This document shows positions 50,545 through 59,514 of a stretch of DNA of 64,000 nucleotides, piece after piece (position 1 is the first letter of the stretch; each line of letters opens with the position of its first letter). The stretch comes from Cellulosimicrobium cellulans (GTDB taxonomy: Bacteria; Actinomycetota; Actinomycetes; Actinomycetales; Cellulomonadaceae). The stretch is taken from assembly GCF_006539945.1 (NCBI RefSeq), contig NZ_BJNZ01000001.1:186001-250000 (forward strand). Reading direction: 5' to 3'. Position numbers and translations under genes: made by a program. Under the pieces are notes generated by a model. It was not told where the DNA came from. It ran no database searches and saw only the letters and a list, made by a program, of their open reading frames with translations.

Positions 50545-51456
50545 GTGTTCTCCCGAGCCCGCACCCCTCTCGAGCCCGTCCCGCGCCGCGTCCGCGTGCA
50601 CCGTGTCCACGAGACGTCCGGGGCGCTCCGGCGCATCACGTTCCGTGACGCCGCGCCGGTCGTGCACGACGACGGACCGACGAGCGGGCCGGGAGGCGAC
50701 GGTCCAGGCAGGGCCTCGCTCGCGACGCTGCGCGCACCGGGCCCGGACGACCACGTCAAGGTCTTCCTGCCCGACCCGGCGACCGGCGTCCTGCACGCCC
50801 CGACGCTCACGGCCGACGGCGCGCTCCAGCGCCCCACCGGCGTCGTGTCGATCTCGCGCGAGCTGACCGCCCGGGCGACGCGGGTCGTCGACGGTGTCGC
50901 GGAGGTCGACGTCGACTGGGTGCTGCACGGCGGCGGCGACCCGGGCGGGCCGCCCACCGGCGAGGGTGGACCGGCGTCCGCCTGGGCGGCCCGAGCCCAG
51001 GTCGGCGACGAGGTCGTGGTCGCGGGCCCGACGACGAGCCGTGGCGTGCCGGACGGCGTCGCGCGGCTCCTGCTCGTCGGGGACGAGGCCGGGCTGCCGG
51101 CGCTCGCCCGGTGGGTCGACGCCGTCGGACCGGACGTGCCGGTGACGGCGATCGTCGAGATCGGCGACGACGTGGACGAGGCGTTCGTCGAGGACGAGCT
51201 CGGCCACGCGACGGTCGAGCTCCTCTACCGCACCGACGGGCCGGGTCAGCTCGCGGAGGCGGTGCGCGCGCTCGGCCCGCTCGACGCCGGCGAGTACGTG
51301 TTCGGCGCGGGCGAGGCGACCGACCTGGTCCCGGTGCGCCGTGACCTGCGACGGTCGGGGGCACGAGCCGACCAGGTCGAGGTGCGCGGCTACTGGCGCC
51401 GCGGCGTCGTGAACCTCGACCCCGACGCACCGCTCGACCCCACCGACCCCGACTGA
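50545..51456 (+). CDS. siderophore-interacting protein (ViuB family)
   Basis: A 303-residue flavin-dependent ferric-siderophore reductase-type protein. It has DDHVKVFLPDPATGVL (FAD domain), GPASAWAARAQVGDEVVVAGP, LLLVGDEAGLPALARWVDAV (NAD-binding side), and YVFGAGEATDLVPVRRDLR. In the usual R-x-Y-[TS]-x-R FAD motif the Tyr seems replaced (SRELTARAT), which may weaken flavin binding. The family releases iron from siderophores in the cytoplasm. I prefer the GTG at 50545 because the ATG at 50518 lies in repeat E2; both are possible. No siderophore genes are nearby. Confidence 0.78.
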   Translation: MFSRARTPLEPVPRRVRVHRVHETSGALRRITFRDAAPVVHDDGPTSGPGGDGPGRASLATLRAPGPDDHVKVFLPDPATGVLHAPTLTADGALQRPTGVVSISRELTARATRVVDGVAEVDVDWVLHGGGDPGGPPTGEGGPASAWAARAQVGDEVVVAGPTTSRGVPDGVARLLLVGDEAGLPALARWVDAVGPDVPVTAIVEIGDDVDEAFVEDELGHATVELLYRTDGPGQLAEAVRALGPLDAGEYVFGAGEATDLVPVRRDLRRSGARADQVEVRGYWRRGVVNLDPDAPLDPTDPD

Positions 51457-51521
51457 GCGCGCGTCGTCTGCCGGGGGCGTAACCGGCTGCGGGCGACCTC
51501 GCGCCGGGGGAGGGTGAGTCC

Positions 51522-52577
51522 ATGACGCGTCTCCTGGTCCTCGGCGGCTCCGACTTCGTGGGGCGCGCAGTCGTCGACGACGCCCTCGCCCGCGGGTGGG
51601 ACGTCACGGTCCTCAACCGGGGCAGCGCGCCCGTGCCCGACGGCGTCCGGCAGCTCGTCGGCGACCGCACGCGGCCCGACGGCCTCGACGCGCTGCACGC
51701 CGACGACGTCCCGCAGACGTGGGACGTCGTGGTGGACACGTGGTCGTGGGCGCCCGTCGCGGTGCGGGACGCGTCGCGCACCCTCGCGGGCCGGCTCCCC
51801 GGCGACAGCCGGTACGTCTACGTGTCGTCGCGCTCGGTGTACCCGTTCCCCCCTGCACGCGGCGCCGACGAGACCGCCGCCCTCGTCGAGGGGGACCCGG
51901 ACGACACGAGCCACGACGACTACGCCCGCGCCAAGCGGGGCGCGGAGATCGCCGCGGTGGACGCGCTCGGCGACCGGGCGATCCTGCTGCGCGCAGGTCT
52001 GATCCTCGGCCCGCGCGAGAACGTCGGCCGCCTGCCGTGGTGGCTGCGGCGCGTCGCGCGCGGCGGGCCGGTGCTCGCGCCCGGGCCGGAGGACCTGCCG
52101 CTGCAGTACGTCGACGCACGCGATCTCGCGGCGTTCGCGCTCGGCGCGGCGCTCGCGGGTGCGTCGGGCCCGGTCGACGTCGTCAGCGCGCCGGGCCACA
52201 CGACCATGGGCGAGCTGCTCGCGGCGTGCGTCGAGGCGACGGCGGACGACGCGGCGAGGGCGGGGAGCCCGCCCGCCGAGCTCGTCTGGGTCGAGCCGGA
52301 GGCCGTGCTCGCGGCGGGCATCGAGCCGTGGAGCCAGCTCCCGGTCTGGCTCCCGCCGGGCGAGCTGCACGACGCGCTCCACGGCTCGGACGCGTCGCAC
52401 GCGTACGCCCTCGGGCTCCGCCCCCGGGACGTGCGCGAGACCGTGCGCGACACCTGGGCGTGGCTCCGCGCGCTCGACGCCGCGGGCGAGGCGACGCCGC
52501 AGCGTGCGGACCGCCCCGCCGTCGGGCTCCCGCCGGACCTCGAGGCGGCCGCCCTCGCCGCGGCCGCCAAGTCCTGA
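51522..52577 (+). CDS. NAD(P)-dependent epimerase/dehydratase-like SDR
   Basis: A 351-residue extended short-chain dehydrogenase. The dinucleotide loop is LLVLGGSDFVGRAVV (Gly-Gly-x-x-x-x-Gly). The YAR-AKRG section (DDYARAKRGAEIAAVDAL) carries the catalytic Tyr and Lys, after VYVSSRSVYPF. This pattern is typical of an actinobacterial NAD-dependent reductase group of unknown substrate. It starts 65 nt after the siderophore-interacting protein gene. Three 19-bp tandem repeats and E3 follow the stop. Confidence 0.84.
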   Translation: MTRLLVLGGSDFVGRAVVDDALARGWDVTVLNRGSAPVPDGVRQLVGDRTRPDGLDALHADDVPQTWDVVVDTWSWAPVAVRDASRTLAGRLPGDSRYVYVSSRSVYPFPPARGADETAALVEGDPDDTSHDDYARAKRGAEIAAVDALGDRAILLRAGLILGPRENVGRLPWWLRRVARGGPVLAPGPEDLPLQYVDARDLAAFALGAALAGASGPVDVVSAPGHTTMGELLAACVEATADDAARAGSPPAELVWVEPEAVLAAGIEPWSQLPVWLPPGELHDALHGSDASHAYALGLRPRDVRETVRDTWAWLRALDAAGEATPQRADRPAVGLPPDLEAAALAAAAKS

Positions 52578-52611
52578 CCCCGGCCCAACGGGCGACCGAA
52601 GCGCCCGCCCC

Positions 52612-52680
52612 CCGAACACGACCCTGCCCCCCGAACACGACCCTGCCCCCCGAACACGACCCTGCCCGCCGCCGAACACG
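52612..52680. repeat. 19-bp tandem repeats
   Basis: CCGAACACGACCCTGCCCC occurs at 52612, 52631 and 52650, and a fourth half at 52672 begins the palindrome E3. CCGAACACGAC is also an E3 arm, so the array seems to have grown by slippage from the palindrome. Confidence 0.85.
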
Positions 52681-52727
52681 ACATGGAGGTCGTTATCGGC
52701 CGGATAGCGACCCTCATGTCGTGTTCG
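52673..52727. repeat. palindromic element E3
   Basis: Outer arms CGAACACGACATG (52673-52685) and CATGTCGTGTTCG (52715-52727) are perfect. The inner part GAGGTCGTTATC-GGCCG-GATAGCGACCCTC is nearly so. It lies between convergent genes and probably terminates both. Confidence 0.85.
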
Positions 52728-52793
52728 ACGCCGGGGCGGGGGGCTCGGGTGGGGGCTCGGGCGGGGGGGTGGGGGGCGGGTGGGCCGGGGGGC

Positions 52794-53897
52794 TCAGTGG
52801 TCCGCGAGGAGCTCGCGGACGCGCGGGATCACCTGGGTGCCGTACAGCTCGATGCTGCGGAGCATGGCCGAGTGGGGGAGCGTGCCGGTCGAGTACTTGA
52901 GGTCGAACCGGCCCGCCCCGAGGAGCCGCACCGTCCGGGCGATCTTGCGCGCGACCGTCTCGGGCGAACCGACGTAGAGCGACCCGTCGCGCACGTCGTG
53001 GGCGAAGCGCCCACGGTGGTAGGCGGGCCAGCCGCGCTCGCGCCCGATGCGGTTGTTCATCGCCGCGAAGTGCTCGTAGACCTCCTCCTGCGCCTGCTCG
53101 TCCGTGTCGGCGACGTGGCCGGGCGAGTGGACCCCGACCGGCAGCACCGGGTTGCCGAGCTCCTCGACGGCGCGGTGGTAGAGGTCCACGTAGGGCCGGA
53201 ACCGCTCGGGCTCGCCGCCGATGATCGCGAGCATGAGGCCGAGCCCGTGCCGCGCGGTCCGCACGACCGACTCGGGAGAGCCGCCCACGCCGACCCACGT
53301 GCGGAGCCGGCCGCTCTCCGTCTTGGGCCAGACCTCCTGGTCGGCGAGCCCGGCGCGGGTCGTGCCGGACCACGTGACAGGACCCTCGTCGAGCAGGTGG
53401 ACGAACAGGTCCAGCTTCTCCTCGAACAGCACCTCGTAGTCGGCGAGGTCGTACCCGAACAGCGGGAACGACTCGATGAACGACCCGCGCCCCAGGATGA
53501 CCTCCGCGCGCCCGCCGGACAGCGCGTCGAGCGTCGAGAACCGCTCGAACACGCGCACCGGGTCGTCCGAGCTGAGCACGGTCACCGCCGACCCGAGCCG
53601 GATGCGCGACGTCCGCGTCGCGATCCCCGCGAGCACGACCTCCGGCGCGCTGACCGCGAAGTCCGCGCGGTGGTGCTCGCCGACGCCGAAGAAGTCGACG
53701 CCGACCTGGTCCGCGAGGACCGCCTCCTCGACGACGTCGCGGATCGTGCGCGCCCCGCTGAGCAGCGCGCCGTCCGGGCCGGCCGTCACGTCGCCGAACG
53801 TGTCGAGGCCGAGCTCGACGGTCGTGGGGTCCGACGGCGGTCCGGCGGTGGTGCCCTCGGGTCCGGCGGGGGGCGGGGGAGTCGTGTCGTCGGTCAT
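52794..53897 (-). CDS. LLM-class flavin-dependent monooxygenase
   Basis: A 367-residue luciferase-like TIM-barrel enzyme. The N-terminal 25 residues are Thr/Pro-rich. GVGEHHRADFAVSAPEVVLA (about 71-90) and RGSFIESFPLFGYDLADYEVL (about 136-156) are typical of the bacterial luciferase-like group that uses FMNH2 or F420. AGLADQEVWPKTESGRLRTWVGVGGSPESVVRTA is the usual phosphate-binding region. Substrate unknown. The convergent SDR gene ends 217 nt away. A 205-nt gap separates its start from the next gene; it contains a stem-loop. Confidence 0.87.
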   Translation of the reverse strand: MTDDTTPPPPAGPEGTTAGPPSDPTTVELGLDTFGDVTAGPDGALLSGARTIRDVVEEAVLADQVGVDFFGVGEHHRADFAVSAPEVVLAGIATRTSRIRLGSAVTVLSSDDPVRVFERFSTLDALSGGRAEVILGRGSFIESFPLFGYDLADYEVLFEEKLDLFVHLLDEGPVTWSGTTRAGLADQEVWPKTESGRLRTWVGVGGSPESVVRTARHGLGLMLAIIGGEPERFRPYVDLYHRAVEELGNPVLPVGVHSPGHVADTDEQAQEEVYEHFAAMNNRIGRERGWPAYHRGRFAHDVRDGSLYVGSPETVARKIARTVRLLGAGRFDLKYSTGTLPHSAMLRSIELYGTQVIPRVRELLADH

Positions 53898-53970
53898 CGT
53901 CTGCTCCTGCGGTCGGTCGACCGTCGGCGGACCGGTGCTCTCACCGGCGGCGCGGTCGTGCGCCGTCTCA

Positions 53971-54010
53971 ACCGTGCCCGGCCACGGGATCTTCCGCGAC
54001 CGGGCACGGT
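53971..54010. terminator. stem-loop downstream of the small membrane protein gene
   Basis: ACCGTGCCCGG (53971-53981) pairs perfectly with CCGGGCACGGT (54000-54010); loop 18 nt. Next to it GACGACGGCCGTCG occurs twice (54037-54050 and 54059-54072), each a palindrome itself. These lie just beyond the stop of the gene at 54103, fitting a terminator. Confidence 0.6.
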
Positions 54011-54102
54011 CGCGTGCGTCGCGCCCCCGAGCGCGACGACGGCCGTCGCCCCGGGTGGGACGACGGCCGTCGGGCGGTGCGCCGGCAGGCGGCGCGGTGA
54101 CG

Positions 54103-54405
54103 TCAGTACGTCGAGGTCACGGCGCCGTTCGCGACGAGCGCGGCGATGGCGACGACGTAGATGATCGTGCCGATGACGCCCAGCACCGTGAAGACGATGC
54201 TGAGGATGAGGCCCCACTTGGCGAGCTGGTTGTCGAAGCCCGCCTCCTTGCTCTTCTTGCGCGCGATCGCGCTGACGACGATGCCCGCGATGGCGAAGAC
54301 GAACGCGAGCACGAAGCCCACGATGCCCAGGGTCTTGCCCGGGTCCTCGATCGGGGCGGCGTAGCCGGCGGGGGCCTGCGGAGCGGCAGGGTACTGCTGG
54401 GCCAT
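54103..54405 (-). CDS. small two-TM protein, DUF4190-like
   Basis: A 100-residue protein with a Gln/Pro/Ala-rich cytoplasmic N-terminus (MAQQYPAAPQAPAGYAAP), then a hydrophobic segment (TLGIVGFVLAFVFAIAGIVVSA), a basic loop (ARKKSKEAGFDN) and a second hydrophobic segment (WGLILSIVFTVLGVIGTIIY). The layout fits DUF4190-type proteins of actinomycetes. Start taken at the ATG at 54405; the in-frame extension to 54498 lacks sense. Confidence 0.8.
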   Translation of the reverse strand: MAQQYPAAPQAPAGYAAPIEDPGKTLGIVGFVLAFVFAIAGIVVSAIARKKSKEAGFDNQLAKWGLILSIVFTVLGVIGTIIYVVAIAALVANGAVTSTY

Positions 54406-54572
54406 GGTTGTTCTGCTTTCTAGGTGGGCCGACGAGGCCGAGTCCTGAGGGGCGCGGACGGTGCCGTCCGCACGTCTGCGGGGCTCATTGTGGGCCATCG
54501 CGTGTGTGTCTGAACAGGGGGAGCTCTCCCCGATGTCCGTGAAAGCGGGACAAAAGGCATAGGTGCGACGTC

Positions 54573-56222
54573 TTACCCCGCGGCCGGGTCGCGCGGCGCA
54601 TAGATCCGCACCGCACCGGGCCGCATCGTGAGACGGACGGTGACCGCGTCGTCGCCCCCGGAGCCGTCGAGCGCGAGGGTCTCCCCGTCGTGCGCGAGCA
54701 CCACGGGCGGCGGCCCGGCGGCCTCGGGCGAGGCCCCGCCGTCGGGCGCGGCGGGCCCGTCCGGGCCGACCACCGCGCCCCGGGTGGGGAACCGCAGCTC
54801 GAGCGTCGGGACGACCGTCGCGTCGACGACCAGGTGGCTCCGGACGCCGGGCACCCGCCGCGCGAACCGGGTCCCCGTGTCGCCCGCCGCGACCTCGAGG
54901 AACGTGCGCAGCCGGCTCGCGCGCCGCTCCGCGCGGGCCGTGCGGACGTCGAGCACGCCGTCGTCCAGCCGACGCCGCTCGACCGGGGCGAGGCTCTGCG
55001 GGTAGTAGCGGTTCACGCCGGCGAACAGCGACCAGTACTCACCCTCGTGCCCGTCCACGGCCATCCGCACCCGGTGCGCGCGCCGCAGCACCCGCGCCGC
55101 GGCGAGCACCGCCGCGGGCCACTTGCCGAGGCGGTGCTCGTGCTTCTCGCGCTCCGTGACGAGCTCCGGGTAGACGCCCGCCGAGAAGGTGTTGAGCACC
55201 GTCCGCGGCGGGCCGTCGACCCCGTCGACCTCGAGGTCCGCGACGTCGATCGTCACGCCCGAGCCGGTACGGACGGCCGCGACCGTCGCACCCATGGAGG
55301 TGAGGTCGGCAGCGCGCGCGAAGTGGTTCAGCGTGCCGCCGGGGAAGACGGCGAGCGGCAGGTCGTGCGCGCGGGCCGCCGCCGCGGCCGTGGAGACGGT
55401 GCCGTCGCCGCCGCTGATGCCGAGGGCACGGGCGCCGTCCGCGGCGGCCTCGTCGAACAGGCGGCGCAGGTCGTCGTCCTCGCCCAGCACGTGCACCACT
55501 GCGCGCGGCAGGCCCTCGCGCAGCGCGACGAGCGGGTCCTCCTTGAGCAGGCGGCCCGACCCCGCCGCCGGGTTGACGACGACGAAGAGCCCCACGCCGT
55601 CGTCGAGCGCCGGGACGTCGGCGGGCGGGCCGGCCGGCACGTCGGGACCGCGTTCTGCCCGGTCTGGCACCAGCGCACGACCCACGAGGGCGACCCCGGC
55701 CCCGAGCGCGGCGCCCGCGGCGACGTCCGAGAACCAGTGCGAGCCGGTGTGGAGCCGCGAGTACATCACTGCGCCGGCGAGCGGGGCGAGCGCGAGGCCC
55801 AGCGAGGGCCACTCGATCGCGACCCCTGTGACGAACGCCGCCGCCGACGCCGAGTGGCCGGACGGGAACGACGGCGAGGTCGGCGGGTCGGCCAGCCGAC
55901 GCCACAGCGGCAGGGACTCGAGCGACGGCCGCTCGCCGCCGAACACGGTCTTGCCGACCACGTTCGCCAGGACGCTCGCGACGAGCAGCGAGCCGTAGCC
56001 GCGCATCGCCGCGTCCCGTCCGCGCCGGCCGGTCGCCGCGAGGCCCAGGGACGTCCCTGCCCACAGCACGCTGTGGTCGGCCGCGGCCGAGAGCCGCGAG
56101 AGCGCGGCGTCGGCGAGGGGGCCGAGCGCGCGACGGTTGGTCCAGCCGTTGACCGCGCGGTCGAGCCGGGCGACTCCCGGTAACGCCTCGTGCGGCTTGA
56201 CGATCCCGGTGACGCGAGGCAT
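54573..56222 (-). CDS. PAP2 phosphatase - diacylglycerol kinase fusion
   Basis: A 549-residue two-domain protein. Residues about 30-185 form a PAP2-type phosphatase with KTVFGGERP, FPSGHSASAAAF and SRLHTGSHWFSDV, the three motifs C1-C3. Residues about 210-545 form a DAGK catalytic domain: VVNPAAGSGR, GISGGDGTVSTAA (ATP/glycine loop), and FPGGTLNHFARA. It would both dephosphorylate a lipid phosphate and phosphorylate diacylglycerol or a polyprenol-like lipid. Membrane segments lie in the PAP2 part. The domain order is common in actinobacteria. Confidence 0.9.
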   Translation of the reverse strand: MPRVTGIVKPHEALPGVARLDRAVNGWTNRRALGPLADAALSRLSAAADHSVLWAGTSLGLAATGRRGRDAAMRGYGSLLVASVLANVVGKTVFGGERPSLESLPLWRRLADPPTSPSFPSGHSASAAAFVTGVAIEWPSLGLALAPLAGAVMYSRLHTGSHWFSDVAAGAALGAGVALVGRALVPDRAERGPDVPAGPPADVPALDDGVGLFVVVNPAAGSGRLLKEDPLVALREGLPRAVVHVLGEDDDLRRLFDEAAADGARALGISGGDGTVSTAAAAARAHDLPLAVFPGGTLNHFARAADLTSMGATVAAVRTGSGVTIDVADLEVDGVDGPPRTVLNTFSAGVYPELVTEREKHEHRLGKWPAAVLAAARVLRRAHRVRMAVDGHEGEYWSLFAGVNRYYPQSLAPVERRRLDDGVLDVRTARAERRASRLRTFLEVAAGDTGTRFARRVPGVRSHLVVDATVVPTLELRFPTRGAVVGPDGPAAPDGGASPEAAGPPPVVLAHDGETLALDGSGGDDAVTVRLTMRPGAVRIYAPRDPAAG

Positions 56223-56273
56223 CCCGCCATCGTAGGAAGGGCGGCGACGGACCGCGCGACGACTGCCGGCGGG

Positions 56274-56774
56274 TCAGACCCCGGCGCGGCTCGTCTCGCC
56301 GCGGAGCACGTCGATGTGGGCCTGCAGCCGCTCCAGCGTGACGGCGACGCCCTCGCCCGCGTCGTGCGCGAGGTCGGTCACGTACCGGAGCTGCGCGGAC
56401 GCGGCGTCGAGGGCGACCTGCGCGTCGGCCAGCGCGACGGCGGCCCGGCCGTCCGCGGCCTCGTCGCCGTGCGTCGCGCGGTCGAGCGCGGAACGGGCCT
56501 CGTCCGTCGCCGCCTGGACCGACTCGACGGCGTCGAGCACGTCGTTGCGGAGCACGGGGTGGAGGGCGGGGAGCTGGGCGTGGACGCGGTCGAGGTCGTC
56601 ACCGATGGTCTCGGTCTGGACCTGCGCGTCGGCGATGAGCTGCTGGACCTCGGCCGCGCTCGCCGTCGAGCACATCGGGAGCATCATGGCCAGCGCGAGC
56701 AGGCTCGCCGCGGCGAACCGGGCAGACGTGCGCGTGCGCTGCGGCGTCGTGGGCTCGCTCGTCCTCGCTGACAT
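56274..56774 (-). CDS. putative secreted or lipid-anchored helical protein
   Basis: A 166-residue protein starting at the ATG at 56774. A basic N-terminus leads to FAAASLLALAMMLPMCSTASA; either a lipoprotein with Cys35 (LPMC is an unusual lipobox) or a signal peptide cut after ASA at 40. The mature part is Ala/Asp/Glu/Gln-rich and helical throughout (EVQQLIADAQVQTETIGDDL, VALADAQVALDAASAQLRYV). No named domain recognised. It lies between the PAP2/DAGK gene and the metal transporter operon. Confidence 0.68.
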   Translation of the reverse strand: MSARTSEPTTPQRTRTSARFAAASLLALAMMLPMCSTASAAEVQQLIADAQVQTETIGDDLDRVHAQLPALHPVLRNDVLDAVESVQAATDEARSALDRATHGDEAADGRAAVALADAQVALDAASAQLRYVTDLAHDAGEGVAVTLERLQAHIDVLRGETSRAGV

Positions 56775-56897
56775 GGCACCCAGTCTCCCGGTCGAACCTG
56801 AGAAGAGCCAGGGAATCGTGGGCGAATTCCTGGAGATTTCGCACACAGCGCACGGGGGCGACACGTCCGGGACGGTCGCAGGCCCGCCGAGCGGAGG

Positions 56898-57782
56898 TCA
56901 GACCCGGACGAGGCGGCGGCGTCGTGCGGCGGCCACGCGGGTCCCGATCAGGCCGTGGCGAGGGCTGAACAGGTAAGCGAGCGCGAACGCGACCCCCAGC
57001 GCCACGACGACCGTGCCACCCGACGCGGTGTCGAGGTAGTAGCTGACGTAGATCCCGACGACCCCGCACACCGCCGCGACGAGCGGCGAGATCCACAGCA
57101 TCCGCGAGAACCGGTCGGTGAGCAGGTAGGCCGTCGCGCCGGGCGTGATGAGCAGCGCGACGACGAGGACCACGCCGACCGCCTGGAGCGCGACGACGAC
57201 GGTCAGGGCGAGCAGGCCGAGCAGCAGCGCGCCGAGCCGCCGGGGCGAGAGACCGATCGCGTGGGCGTGGGTCGGGTCGAACGCGTAGAGCGTGAGGTCG
57301 CGCCGCTTGAGCACGACGACGGCGAGCGTCACCGCGCCGAGGACCAGCACCTGGAGCAGGTCGGCGCGCGACACCCCGAGGAGGTTGCCGAACAGGATGT
57401 GGTTGAGGTCGGTCTGGCTCGGCGTCACCGAGATGAGGACGAGGCCGAGCGCGAAGAGCGTCGTGAACACGACGCCGATGGCCGCGTCCTCCTTCACGCG
57501 GCTCGTGTCCCGGACCGCGCCGATGAGCAGGACCGCGAGCAGCCCGAAGACGAGGGCCCCGAGCGCGAACGGCGCCCCCACCACGTACGCGAGCACGACG
57601 CCGGGCAGCACGGCGTGCGAGACGGCGTCGCCCATGAGCGACCACCCGACGAGCACGAGCCAGCAGGACAGCACGCCGCACACGATCCCCGCGGTGACCG
57701 TGACGGCGAGCGCGGTGCGCAGGAACTCGAACGACAGGGGCTCGGTGAGCCGTTCGACGAGCACGGCGAGGACGTCGGTCAC
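56898..57782 (-). CDS. ABC manganese/metal transporter permease
   Basis: A 294-residue ABC-3 (ZnuB/MntB/TroC) permease with about eight hydrophobic helices. Early residues SCWLVLVGWSLMGDAVSHAVLPG (about 41-63) form the typical ABC3 signature and EDAAIGVVFTTLFALG the next. The GTG start overlaps the ATPase stop (GTGA). It is the last gene of the three-gene operon, and the substrate, likely Mn(II), follows from the binding protein residues. Confidence 0.92.
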   Translation of the reverse strand: MTDVLAVLVERLTEPLSFEFLRTALAVTVTAGIVCGVLSCWLVLVGWSLMGDAVSHAVLPGVVLAYVVGAPFALGALVFGLLAVLLIGAVRDTSRVKEDAAIGVVFTTLFALGLVLISVTPSQTDLNHILFGNLLGVSRADLLQVLVLGAVTLAVVVLKRRDLTLYAFDPTHAHAIGLSPRRLGALLLGLLALTVVVALQAVGVVLVVALLITPGATAYLLTDRFSRMLWISPLVAAVCGVVGIYVSYYLDTASGGTVVVALGVAFALAYLFSPRHGLIGTRVAAARRRRLVRV

Positions 57783-58543
57783 GGGGCCACCTCCACGCCG
57801 AACGCGAGCGCGAGGTTCTCCGGCCGCAGGACCTCCGCGGGTGTCGAGTGCAGCAGGACGCGCTGCTGGAGCAGCACGGCCTCGTCCGCGAGCTCGGGCA
57901 GCGCGTGCAGGTCGTGGGTCGAGACGAGGACGGTCGCGCCGTCGGCCGCGAGCTCGCGCAGCAGCGCGGTGATCGTGGCCTCCGTGCGCTTGTCGACGCC
58001 GGCGAACGGCTCGTCGAGCAGCAGGATCGTCGCGCCCTGCGCGAGCCCGCGCGCGACGAACGCGCGCTTGCGCTGCCCGCCCGAGAGCGCGCCGATCTGC
58101 CGGTCCGCGAGGTCGGTGAGCTCGACCCGCTCCAGCGCGTGCGCGACGGCGTCGCGGTCGGCGGGCCGCGTGCGCCGCGTGAACCCCTGGTAGCCGTAGC
58201 GACCCGTCATGACGACGTCGCGCACGCTCAGCGGGAACGCCCAGTCCACGTCCTCGCTCTGCGGCACGTACCCCACGGCCTGGGCGCGCCGGGCGCGCGC
58301 CGGGGGTGCGCCGTCGACCAGCACGGTGCCGCGGTCCGGGCGCACCATGCCCATGACCGCCTTGAACAGCGTCGACTTGCCCGACCCGTTCATGCCCACG
58401 AGCCCGCACACGGTCCCCGGCCCGTGCGCCGACCCCAGGGCCAGGGTCGCGCCGTCGAGCGCGAGCACGTCACCGTAGTGGACGGTGAGGTCGCGCGCGT
58501 CGATCGCGGGCGTGCCCGACGGCGTCCGCTCGCCCGCGCTCAC
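57779..58543 (-). CDS. ABC manganese/metal transporter ATP-binding subunit
   Basis: A 254-residue ABC ATPase. Walker A GMNGSGKSTL (about 50-59), Q-loop YVPQSEDVDWAFP, signature LSGGQRKRAFVARG, Walker B ILLLDEPFAGVD and the switch His in VSTHDLHAL. The SEDVDWAFPLSVRDVVM stretch is a good marker of Mn/Fe-type transporters (MntB, SitB). GTGA overlaps on both sides keep it in the operon. Confidence 0.92.
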   Translation of the reverse strand: MSAGERTPSGTPAIDARDLTVHYGDVLALDGATLALGSAHGPGTVCGLVGMNGSGKSTLFKAVMGMVRPDRGTVLVDGAPPARARRAQAVGYVPQSEDVDWAFPLSVRDVVMTGRYGYQGFTRRTRPADRDAVAHALERVELTDLADRQIGALSGGQRKRAFVARGLAQGATILLLDEPFAGVDKRTEATITALLRELAADGATVLVSTHDLHALPELADEAVLLQQRVLLHSTPAEVLRPENLALAFGVEVAP

Positions 58544-59514
58544 GCGTCGCCCTCCGCGGTCTTCCCGGCGAGGCCCGCAACGATGGTCTCCGTGTCGTGC
58601 CGCAGGAGGTCGAGGTACGTCGGGACGGGGCCGCCGGGCTCCGAGAGCGAGTCGACGTAGAGCGTGCCGCCGAACGCCGCCCCCGACTCGTGCGCCACCT
58701 GGCGCATCGCCTTGTCGGAGACCGTGGACTCGCAGAACACGGCCGGGACGTCGTGCTGCTCGACGAACTCGATGGCGCCGACGACCGACTGCGGCGTCGC
58801 CTGCTGCTCGGCGTTGACGGCCCACAGGTACTGCTCGGTGAGGCCCGCGTCGCGCGCGAGGTAGGAGAACGCACCCTCGCACGTCACGAGCGCGCGGTGG
58901 CTCTCGGGGAGCGCGTCGAGCGCGTCGGTCAGCTCGTCGTGCACGGCCGCGAGCTCGGCCGAGTACGACGCGGCGTTCGCCGCGTAGTCGTCGGCGTGCG
59001 CGGGGTCGAGCCGGGCGAACGCGTCGGCCATGTTCTGCGCGTAGAGCCGGCCGTTCACGGGCGACATCCACGCGTGCGGGTTGTCCTTGCCCTGGTACTC
59101 CTCGGCGGTGTCGTCGCCCAGTGCGATCGGGTCGACGCCCTCGCTGACGACGACGTGCGGCACGTCGAGCCCGTCGACGAACCGCCCGAACCACGCCTCG
59201 AGCCCCATGCCGTTGTCGAGGATCAGGTCGGCGTCCGCCGCCCTGCGGAGGTCGCCCGGCGTCGGCTCGTAGCCGTGGATCTCCGCGCCCACCTTGGTGA
59301 TCGACTCGACGCGCAGGTGGTCGCCCGCGACGTTCTGCGCCATGTCCGCGAGCACGGTGAACGTCGTGAGCACGACCGGCCGGCCGTCGTCGGCGGTCTC
59401 GCCGCCCGCGTCCGTCCCGGCGGAGCACCCGGCCAGCGCGAGCGCGGTCACGGTCGCCAGCGCGACGGCCCGGCCCGCGGTTCTTCCGGTAACCCGAGAG
59501 GCAAAGTTCGGCAC
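58540..59514 (-). CDS. manganese-type metal ABC transporter binding lipoprotein
   Basis: A 324-residue cluster A-I binding protein. The signal ends LALAGC (Cys30). The metal ligands can be read as His in KVGAEIHGYEPTP, His in NPHAWMSPVN, Glu in TCEGAFSYLARDAGL and Asp in YVDSLSEPG. Glu in the third place, rather than His, matches the Mn/Fe-type PsaA/MntC pattern; zinc-type ZnuA has His. The GTG at 59514 is 7 nt behind the -10 box TAGATT, so the mRNA is likely leaderless. A GTG farther upstream in frame lies within the promoter and is rejected. Confidence 0.9.
   Translation of the reverse strand: MPNFASRVTGRTAGRAVALATVTALALAGCSAGTDAGGETADDGRPVVLTTFTVLADMAQNVAGDHLRVESITKVGAEIHGYEPTPGDLRRAADADLILDNGMGLEAWFGRFVDGLDVPHVVVSEGVDPIALGDDTAEEYQGKDNPHAWMSPVNGRLYAQNMADAFARLDPAHADDYAANAASYSAELAAVHDELTDALDALPESHRALVTCEGAFSYLARDAGLTEQYLWAVNAEQQATPQSVVGAIEFVEQHDVPAVFCESTVSDKAMRQVAHESGAAFGGTLYVDSLSEPGGPVPTYLDLLRHDTETIVAGLAGKTAEGDA

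Noticed and set aside
52612-52680. CRISPR-like array of 19-bp units
   Set aside because: Units are adjacent with no spacers; they are copies of a palindrome arm.
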